The notes below the pieces were generated by a model, which saw only the letters and a program-made list of their open reading frames with translations, was not told the origin of the DNA and ran no database searches. This document shows positions 14,580-19,414 of a DNA stretch of 19,414 nt, one piece after another. Each line of letters starts with the position of its first letter. Within the stretch, counting starts at the first letter, position 1. The stretch is from the NCBI GenBank assembly GCA_905210435.1, contig CAJLWO010000050.1, positions 1 to 19,414 on the forward strand, in the 5' to 3' direction. The stretch is from an uncultured Bacteroidales bacterium (GTDB lineage: Bacteria > Bacteroidota > Bacteroidia > Bacteroidales > Muribaculaceae). A program made the position numbers and the translations under genes.

Positions 14580-15596
14580 ATGGCTATTGATACTAAATCG
14601 CTTACTCAGATTATAACCGAGTTTCGCAAGTTGCAGACGAAGGACTCCATAACCCCGGAATCCCTCGGATATATCCTGCAACGCATCGCAGACCTGCTCG
14701 CTACCGCCGGAACTTCCGGGACTCAACAAATTCTCGGAACTTGGTACAACACGCTCTCCAAAGTCGATCATACCGCCGTCTGCAAATTGCAGCAAGGCTC
14801 GGCTGACCGAAACTTCGTAAGGCTCTCGAACACGTTCATCGACCTGCTCACAGGTCAGCAAATGACAAACGAGAACGCCACAATTATAAATATGGCAACC
14901 ACCGAGCGGGCCGGGGCGATGAAAGCGCAGCAGGTAGTTGACCTCAACAATACCCGACGCGCCGTGGCTGACATTCAGAAACTCCTTGACACCATACAAG
15001 CCAAACTCGGCATGACCGACGGCTCGAAAGGTCTGTATAACGCAGCCCAGATACAGGTATCGGTCGAAAACGGCAAACTTCGTCTATATGGTGCGCAGCA
15101 GCTTATCACAGACGGCTATGTGCCGTATCTTTTCCGGCTTACGCGCAAGCGCAACCCTTGGGATGATAAAGTCGCCCTCGAAGCCGGGGCTACACCCAAG
15201 AAATACGGCGACAAGCGCAAGGGATGGAATCTGTTCGGCACGGTGTATATGGTGAAGATTGCCTCCGGCAATATCCTCACTTTCAACACCAAACCGCATT
15301 ACGACCTTTGCACGGTCTGTGATTCCTACTCGGATGCCCCCGAAACGCTCGTCAAGCAATTCAACCGAAACAAGGACAACGCACCGTGCATCGGCTGGGG
15401 TCGTTCCGTCGTGTGTCTGCTCGACCCTAAGAACGCGCAGAAGCATCGCCTTGTCAGGCTTCGCTTCGCCCTGGGTTTTGCCAAAAAAATCCTGCCGGGA
15501 CGCTCGCTCATTACCACGGCAAACCTCGTAAGCTCGCTCGCCGAGTTCTCGGTCATTTACAACCCCTCGAAAAAGTCATGGCATTTCGGAAAGTAA
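14580..15596 (+). CDS. tail-fibre-like phage structural protein (338 aa)
   Basis: The 338-residue protein begins MAIDTKSLTQIITEFRKLQ and DSITPESLGYILQRIADLL, an amphipathic helical start seen in Bacteroidota phage proteins near the tail genes, which I recall but cannot name. Residues 90-145 look like coiled coil (TTERAGAMKAQQVVDLNNTRRAVADIQKLLDTIQAKLG). From about 165 it becomes beta-rich (KLRLYGAQQLITDGYVPYLFRLTRKRNPWDD, then WNLFGTVYMVKIASGNILTFNTKPHYDLCTVC). Helical shaft then beta tip is how tail fibres and appendage proteins are built. Promoter P3 and a repeat-bearing leader drive it separately. Its 3' end converges on the minus-strand RNA, whose terminator starts 8 bases beyond its stop. 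Confidence 0.7.
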   Translation: MAIDTKSLTQIITEFRKLQTKDSITPESLGYILQRIADLLATAGTSGTQQILGTWYNTLSKVDHTAVCKLQQGSADRNFVRLSNTFIDLLTGQQMTNENATIINMATTERAGAMKAQQVVDLNNTRRAVADIQKLLDTIQAKLGMTDGSKGLYNAAQIQVSVENGKLRLYGAQQLITDGYVPYLFRLTRKRNPWDDKVALEAGATPKKYGDKRKGWNLFGTVYMVKIASGNILTFNTKPHYDLCTVCDSYSDAPETLVKQFNRNKDNAPCIGWGRSVVCLLDPKNAQKHRLVRLRFALGFAKKILPGRSLITTANLVSSLAEFSVIYNPSKKSWHFGK

Positions 15597-15603
15597 ACCC
15601 CAT

Positions 15604-15648
15604 AAAAAAAGATAGCCCTCACGGCAGAGCCGAAAGGGGGATGCTATC
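15604..15648 (-). terminator. intrinsic terminator of the minus-strand RNA
   Basis: The third hairpin (stem GATAGC/GCTATC at the base with a nested CGGC-TCT-GCCG hairpin) is followed on the minus strand by seven T residues (15610 down to 15604). On the + strand the corresponding hairpins have no T-run. Confidence 0.78.
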
Positions 15649-15744
15649 TCATAAACTTCATTCCGATAGCCCGCAGGTAAAACCTCCGGGGGATGCTATC
15701 ACATATACACCGACACAGATAGCCCGAATACGGGGGATGCTATC
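15611..15744 (-). repeat. three tandem hairpins of one design
   Basis: On the minus strand each begins GATAGCATCCCCC and ends GGGCTATC: 15718-15744 (27 nt), 15665-15700 (36 nt), 15611-15648 (38 nt), separated by 17 and 16 bases. GATAGC pairs with GCTATC and the AT after it is a conserved bulge. Inner parts differ in sequence but each can fold: CCCG-TATT-CGGG, AGGT-TTT-ACCT and CGGC-TCT-GCCG respectively. Confidence 0.88.
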
Positions 15745-15753
15745 TCGCATCTG

Positions 15754-15829
15754 TCAGAGGTATACACGTTTCTTAGCTTGGCTTCACTTTCGTTCAGAGG
15801 TGTCCGGGTCAGGTAGCTTGGTTTCACTT
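15754..15829 (-). repeat. two 36-nt direct repeats (40-nt period) in the RNA's 5' half
   Basis: On the minus strand each unit reads AAGTGAARCCAAGCTA, then 12 variable bases, then ACCTCTGA. Units occupy 15794-15829 and 15754-15789. The flanking 24 bases match except one (R), while the 12 bases between differ at most positions. Confidence 0.85.
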
Positions 15830-15838
15830 ATCAATACA

Positions 15839-15869
15839 CAAAGGTAATACTTTTTCTCCACATATACAA
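15839..15869 (-). promoter_or_regulatory. minus-strand promoter for the repeat RNA
   Basis: On the minus strand: TTG (15869-15867), 20 bases, TACCTTTG (15846-15839), the same -7 consensus and spacing as the other promoters here, but with GAGTTG instead of TGTCTTTT at -33. It faces away from the lysis genes. Confidence 0.65.
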
Positions 15870-15888
15870 CTCTTTAACTCACAAAATT

Positions 15889-16107
15889 ATGAATCTCAAC
15901 AAACATAAGCCGACAATCCAACTCATTTCAGCAATCCTGCTGATAGTCATTGGCTGCGGCCTCTTGATTTCCGGCTTCATCATGCCGCCACCGGGCGAAA
16001 TTCATAATTCCGTACTTATCGCCTTCGGCGAGATTCTGACTTTCGCGGGAGCGTTATTCGGCATCGACTACCATTATAAATACAAAGACCATGAGAAAAA
16101 TCAATGA
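15889..16107 (+). CDS. holin-like small membrane protein (72 aa)
   Basis: The 72-residue protein has two predicted membrane segments: residues 10-31 (IQLISAILLIVIGCGLLISGFI) and about 41-58 (SVLIAFGEILTFAGALFG), joined by a short PPPGE turn, and a charged C-terminal tail (DYHYKYKDHEKNQ). No lipobox or cleavable signal is seen. Directly before an endolysin and overlapping its start by 17 bases, this is the layout of a class II holin, which permeabilises the inner membrane and lets the amidase reach the wall. The holin role is inferred from topology and position. Confidence 0.78.
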   Translation: MNLNKHKPTIQLISAILLIVIGCGLLISGFIMPPPGEIHNSVLIAFGEILTFAGALFGIDYHYKYKDHEKNQ

Positions 16108-16510
16108 AATCATCATCCATTGTTCGGCAACCCCCGAAGGCCGGAATTTCACCGTCCAACAGATTCGCGACTGGCACGTCAAAGGCAACGGCTGGCGCGA
16201 CATCGGCTATCACTACGTGATTTACCTCGACGGCAGCGTTCATCGTGGCCGTCCTGAAAACCGGGTCGGCGCACACTGCACGGGGCATAACGCAAACTCC
16301 ATAGGCGTTTGCTACATCGGGGGCTGTGCCGCTGACGGCAAGACCCCGAAAGATACACGGACAGCCGCTCAAAAGGCGGCGCTCGTCAAGTTGGTAGCCG
16401 AACTGCGACACCGCTATGGCGGGGCCACAGTTCACGGCCACAACGAGTTCGCGGCAAAAGCCTGTCCTTCGTTCAACGTTCAGAAAGAGCCAGAGTTATG
16501 CGGTCGATAA
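16091..16510 (+). CDS. N-acetylmuramoyl-L-alanine amidase, T7 lysozyme type (endolysin)
   Basis: A 139-residue Amidase_2 protein close to T7 lysozyme in size. The active site is complete: H10 in IIIHCSAT, Y40 in IGYHYVIY, H117 in HGHNEF, K123 and C125 in AAKACPSF, matching T7 lysozyme H17, Y46, H122, K128 and C130 in spacing at the C-terminal cluster. It should cleave the amide bond between N-acetylmuramic acid and L-alanine in peptidoglycan, using zinc held by H10, H117 and C125. There is no signal peptide, so release needs the upstream holin-like protein. It overlaps that gene by 17 bases and the next by 13, forming a compact lysis operon. Confidence 0.93.
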   Translation: MRKINEIIIHCSATPEGRNFTVQQIRDWHVKGNGWRDIGYHYVIYLDGSVHRGRPENRVGAHCTGHNANSIGVCYIGGCAADGKTPKDTRTAAQKAALVKLVAELRHRYGGATVHGHNEFAAKACPSFNVQKEPELCGR

Positions 16511-16989
16511 TCTTCATTCTTGCTTTATCGCTCCTTGCAAGCTGCAAGAGCCAAAAGCAGGTAGTCAGCGACAAGACTCTCGCAGTCGATTCTGTCGCTC
16601 GGTCGGAACATCACCGCACAATGGCGGTGATTGACTCGGCTATCCGTAATATTGATTTTAGCTTCGATACCCTGAAAATCAATATCGAACGACCTTATCT
16701 CGCCAATGACACTCTCGGCTCTCAACCCTCGGCTCTCGGCTCTCAAACGGAGATTATTCGCATCAAGGCTGTTCGTGGGCGCGTCATAGATCAGCGGCGT
16801 GTACATAGGGACAGCGTCGAAGCCTACAATCGGCTTGATACGGTGGCCTATCATCAATCAGCCGCCGAGACTTCGACAGAACACACCGCCACAACGCGCC
16901 TATATAATCCGCCTGACGGTACAGCGGTTCTCATAATCGCACTTATCATCGCCGGGATTATATTCTTCGTTTGCTATCGCAAACGCTGA
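16498..16989 (+). CDS. probable unimolecular spanin (lipoprotein with C-terminal membrane anchor, 163 aa)
   Basis: Residues 1-16 are a lipoprotein signal peptide with lipobox LASC (cysteine 16). Residues about 142-159 are a transmembrane helix (TAVLIIALIIAGIIFFVC) ending in a basic CYRKR tail. An outer-membrane lipid anchor at the N-terminus plus an inner-membrane anchor at the C-terminus is the architecture of one-piece spanins such as T1 gp11, which fuse the two membranes in the last step of lysis. The periplasmic region of about 125 residues includes a duplicated 12-base segment (16714-16725 and 16735-16746, in frame, encoding LGSQ twice). Position after the endolysin, with a 13-base overlap, supports this. 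The role is by architecture; no sequence family is recognised. Confidence 0.78.
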   Translation: MRSIIFILALSLLASCKSQKQVVSDKTLAVDSVARSEHHRTMAVIDSAIRNIDFSFDTLKINIERPYLANDTLGSQPSALGSQTEIIRIKAVRGRVIDQRRVHRDSVEAYNRLDTVAYHQSAAETSTEHTATTRLYNPPDGTAVLIIALIIAGIIFFVCYRKR

Positions 16990-17036
16990 TTTCATACAGC
17001 ACTACAAGAGTAGAACTTTCTTCATAAATTGGCAAG

Positions 17037-17069
17037 CGAGTTGTCCGAGAGGATGGCTCGTTTGTTTTT
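17037..17069 (+). terminator. terminator of the lysis operon
   Basis: A 10-bp stem with three G-T wobbles (17037-17046 with 17051-17060), a GAGA tetraloop, then TTTGTTTTT. It lies 47 bases after the spanin stop. Confidence 0.72.
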
Positions 17070-17804
17070 AGCATCACTTTATAGACCCGCCCGATTTAAG
17101 GGAGATGATTGTGATGCACGGTGTTCAGGCTGTCGCCATCCTTCATCTTTCGCCGAGGGCTGGTATGTTGCCGGCAGTTTTCATTATTCGTCTGCGACGC
17201 TTGTTTATTGAACGCGCAGGACGCGTCGGCCCACTCTCCGCCTACGCCACGATGTGAGGCTCCGAAGTACATGCCCGAACAGCCTCCGGCACGGGGCAAG
17301 TAAGGGACGGGAGATGGCTTGATAAATCTGCGCCAACTCCCTGTCGCTCCGTTGCACTACACGACACCCTTCCTGATTTGTCGCTCCCTTGTTCCGGCAC
17401 AGACTTCTCCACCTTTTCCCATCGTCAGCTCCGGCTCCGGCAGAGCCGACACACGCCCTCCGCACATTGATTATACGCCCGCCCCAGGCCCGATGCACGG
17501 TGCGCCGATGCACTGACTCCACTCAGGCGGTCGGCCAACCACTTCGCTCACTCCGAGTCTGCCTACGGCTTAGGGCAAGGGCAGGCCGGCTTACTGTCTG
17601 CGGTGCAAGCATCCTCAACAGAAAGCCTGTCGCTCCGTGCCTACGCGACACCTGCCGTTTGCTCTAATCCTATGTAGGCACTCCGAGTTCCCTCTGTTCC
17701 TTTGGCTGACTCTCCTCCGTTACGCGCCGCATCGTCATCACCGCACATCGCCACATCTGACCCCTCGCTTCGATAAATGTATCTTCATCGAGGGAGAGCG
17801 GAGT

Positions 17805-17855
17805 GCTGTCGTAAGGTCAATTTCCACGTTGCGGAAATTTGACCTTTACGGCAGC
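17805..17855. repeat. long imperfect hairpin
   Basis: GCTGTCGTAAGGTCAATTTCC (17805-17825) pairs with the segment 17833-17855, with two single-base bulges and one mismatch, around a 7-base loop. A T-run typical of a terminator does not follow. Confidence 0.8.
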
Positions 17856-17948
17856 GATTTTACCGCCCGTTTTGCATATAGCGGCAGGGCGAAAGGGGGG
17901 CAGAGCGGAATTGTTCCTTGGGGCGGTGGGGGGTCTTTACAGACGGTA

Positions 17949-17971
17949 GCAGGGAGAAGTTTTCTCCCTGC
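17949..17971. repeat. perfect 10-bp hairpin
   Basis: GCAGGGAGAA (17949-17958) and TTCTCCCTGC (17962-17971) with a 3-base loop. No T-run follows, so it is not a typical terminator. Confidence 0.8.
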
Positions 17972-18003
17972 ACCCTCTAAACCGCTCATTCTTCGCTACT
18001 TGT

Positions 18004-18033
18004 AAATTTCAACTCAGGGATTAGTTGAAATTT
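18004..18033. repeat. perfect 11-bp inverted repeat
   Basis: AAATTTCAACT (18004-18014) and AGTTGAAATTT (18023-18033) with an 8-base loop. It shares the core GAAATTT with the repeat at 18162-18193 and the hairpin at 17805-17855. Confidence 0.8.
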
Positions 18034-18103
18034 GCCCGAAGAAACGGCGTTAAAAAGTGTTTAACGTGTATTTTTCCGCTGTCGCTATGCTTCTAATTGT
18101 CAG

Positions 18104-18146
18104 CTTAAAAGACCATATCAACAAACCTCTCCAAGTGTCTTTTAAG
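18104..18146. repeat. perfect 10-bp inverted repeat over the tape-measure -33 box
   Basis: CTTAAAAGAC (18104-18113) and GTCTTTTAAG (18137-18146) with a 23-base gap. The right arm contains most of the TGTCTTTT box of promoter P4. Confidence 0.78.
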
Positions 18147-18193
18147 GGGTCTGAAAATCGGCTGAAATTTGCTGTAAGAACAACAAATTTCAG
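18136..18193 (+). promoter_or_regulatory. promoter P4 of the tape-measure gene with inverted repeat
   Basis: TGTCTTTT (18136-18143), 20 bases, GAAATTTG (18164-18171), which differs from TAnnTTTG only at the first base. The -7 box lies in the left arm of CTGAAATTTG (18162-18171) paired with CAAATTTCAG (18184-18193), a perfect 10-bp inverted repeat that ends 8 bases before the ATG at 18202. Confidence 0.62.
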
Positions 18194-18201
18194 ATAATCC
18201 A

Positions 18202-19414
18202 ATGGCAAACTATACATCCACCGCCAATGTCGTTCTCTCCGTCAACGGCAAGCAAGCTCAGCAGATGCTTTCCTCTCTCGAAAAGGATGCGAAGCGTCTG
18301 GAAAGGCAGATAGCAGCCGCAGCCAAAGCAGGTGACAAGGCCACGATGAAGAAGTTACAGCGAGAGCTGTACAATACGCATCGGCTTATGGACCAACTGC
18401 GCGGTGCTTCCGCTTCCACCGAGAGGATTTTAAGCCGACTTGACAAGGCGACACCGCGCGAGCTTAACAAGGCGTTGAAGCAGTTGAAGAACGAGCTGAA
18501 CGGCATCGAGAGAGGCACCGCCGCATGGGACGCACAGATTGAGAAAATTAAGGCGGTCAGAGCCGAGATTGACAAGGTCAATGACTCCATGCGTGAGCAG
18601 GAGTCGCTTTCTGACCGCGTAATGAACTGGATCAACAAGTGGCAGATGGCTCTACTCGCCGTAGGCGCCGCCATTACCGGACTGGTAATGGCAGGGCGCA
18701 AAGCCGTGAACGCCTACGCCGAAATGGAGCAGGAGATGGCTAACGTCCGTAAGTTTACGGGTATGGACGCTGACGAGGTGGCCGCACTCAACGAGGAGTT
18801 CAAGAAGATAGACACCCGCACCTCCCGTGAGGAACTTAACCAACTCGCCCAGGAAGCAGGTCGTTTGGGTAAATCCTCGCAGGAGGATGTTCTCGGTTTT
18901 GTCCGTGCCGCCGATAAAATCAATGTAGCCCTCGACGACCTCGGAAGCGGTGCCACGCTGACACTATCCAAGCTGACAGGCATCTTCGGCGACGAGGAAC
19001 GCCTCGGCACCGAGAAGGCCCTGCTTTCGGTAGGTTCCGTGATAAACGAGTTGTCGCAGAACTGTTCGGCCTCCGCTCCCTATATCGCCGAGTTCGCCTC
19101 GCGAATGGGTGGCGTGGGAGCGCAAGCCGGTATGACCGTGCAGCAGATTATGGGCTTCGCCGCCGTCCTCGATTCCAACAACCAAAAGCTCGAAGCATCT
19201 TCGACGGCTCTTTCGCAGGTTATTGTGAGGATTTATCAGGACCCGGCCAAGTATGCCCGTGTCGCCGGTATGGACGTGCAGAAGTTCGCCGCCCTCGTAA
19301 AAACGGATATGAATGCCGCCCTGGTCGAGTTTCTTTCGACCCTCAAACGTGCCGGCAATATGGATGTCCTCTCTCCGATGTTCAAGGACATGGGCGAGAA
19401 CGGCTCACGTGCCA
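18202..19414 (+). CDS. phage tail tape measure protein, TP901 type (N-terminal part)
   Basis: The gene is open to the end of the window, with 404 complete codons. Residues 1-140 are long charged helices (coiled coil). A hydrophobic segment (MALLAVGAAITGLVMAG) at about 152-168 is followed by the conserved TP901 core: EMEQEMANVRKFTGMDADEVAALNEEF, then LGKSSQEDVLGFVRAADKINVALDDLG, where the K/D and SSQED-type pattern is typical. Tape measure proteins set tail length and leave the tail during injection. This protein marks a long-tailed phage (siphovirus or myovirus type). ATG at 18202 is preceded by promoter P4 and its inverted repeat. Usual length is over 700 residues, so most is missing. Confidence 0.93.
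   Translation, partial: MANYTSTANVVLSVNGKQAQQMLSSLEKDAKRLERQIAAAAKAGDKATMKKLQRELYNTHRLMDQLRGASASTERILSRLDKATPRELNKALKQLKNELNGIERGTAAWDAQIEKIKAVRAEIDKVNDSMREQESLSDRVMNWINKWQMALLAVGAAITGLVMAGRKAVNAYAEMEQEMANVRKFTGMDADEVAALNEEFKKIDTRTSREELNQLAQEAGRLGKSSQEDVLGFVRAADKINVALDDLGSGATLTLSKLTGIFGDEERLGTEKALLSVGSVINELSQNCSASAPYIAEFASRMGGVGAQAGMTVQQIMGFAAVLDSNNQKLEASSTALSQVIVRIYQDPAKYARVAGMDVQKFAALVKTDMNAALVEFLSTLKRAGNMDVLSPMFKDMGENGSRA

Larger units (their letters stand above)
15604..15833 (-). ncRNA. candidate ~230-nt minus-strand RNA with internal repeats
   Basis: No protein is encoded here on either strand. Reading the minus strand from about 15833: two 36-nt units 40 bases apart (15829-15794 and 15789-15754), then three hairpins of one design (15744-15718, 15700-15665, 15648-15611), the last followed by seven T residues (15610-15604). 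A TAnnTTTG box lies just upstream on the same strand (15846-15839). Promoter, repeats and terminator are consistently arranged on one strand only. The transcript converges on the tail-fibre gene and diverges from the lysis genes. No RNA family is recognised. A regulatory RNA, a protein or RNA sponge, or an anti-defence decoy are all speculation. Confidence 0.72.
16990..18201. other. 1.2-kb gene-free stretch rich in inverted repeats
   Basis: Frames of up to 122 codons occur on both strands (for example 17637-18005 + and 17205-17522 -), but their translations are proline/arginine/cysteine-rich and unlike neighbouring genes. From 17700 on it has a set of hairpins listed separately. 17070-17760 is GC-rich with short hairpins and no feature I can name. 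CAAGGGCAGG at 17576-17585 matches the first ten bases of the 66-nt element, but the rest is not there. Confidence 0.6.

Noticed and set aside
15611..15744. CRISPR-like array of three repeats with 16-17 base spacers
   Set aside because: Repeats differ in length (27, 36, 38) and vary in the middle, spacers are too short, and the last unit is a terminator. No cas genes are present.
17205..17522. Frames of 60-122 codons on both strands within 17029-18005
   Set aside because: Overlapping frames in all registers of a GC-rich stretch, with arginine/proline/cysteine-rich translations and no neighbouring-gene codon pattern.

Overview
The window suggests a gut-type member of the Bacteroidota (Bacteroidales-like). 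Start codons are rarely preceded by a Shine-Dalgarno sequence. Several promoters carry the TAnnTTTG -7 box typical of that phylum. The gene set is a restriction-type defence operon followed by a prophage or phage structural and lysis module, all on the + strand.

1-6368: an AT-rich defence operon. It holds the C-terminal half of a SNF2-type helicase (5' end missing, with an apparent frameshift near base 50), a 1014-residue Eco57I-like N6-adenine DNA methyltransferase, and a 505-residue protein of unknown family with a HEPN-like R-X4-H motif near its C-terminus. Base composition falls sharply inside the methyltransferase at its NPPY motif, so the specificity domain and the third gene look separately acquired. 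A strong terminator (6464-6493) closes the operon, and GC content then jumps.

6369-12842: early part of the phage module. It has small unrecognised proteins, a 370-residue beta-rich probable virion protein, a probable portal protein and a probable head-connector protein. Long gene-free stretches lie between them. Two of these carry the same 66-nt element, and four of its five differences form two compensatory base-pair changes. I see no terminase or major capsid gene in the window.

12843-15596: three overlapping neck/tail genes, then a tail-fibre-like gene. 15597-15888: a gene-free gap that appears to encode a roughly 230-nt minus-strand RNA, with its own promoter, two 40-nt repeats, three hairpins of one design and a terminator. 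15889-16989: a compact lysis cassette of holin-like protein, T7-lysozyme-type amidase and a probable one-piece spanin. 16990-18201: 1.2 kb without a convincing gene but rich in inverted repeats. 18202-19414: the start of a TP901-type tape-measure protein that runs off the window.

Four + strand transcription units (starting at 8661, 12843, 14580 and 18202) are preceded by the same promoter layout, TGTCTTTT, exactly 20 bases, then TAnnTTTG or a one-base variant. The -7 box falls inside an inverted repeat each time. This points to coordinated late expression. The best candidates for undescribed biology are the minus-strand repeat RNA, the 66-nt covarying element with its shared leaders, and the helicase-methyltransferase-HEPN trio.
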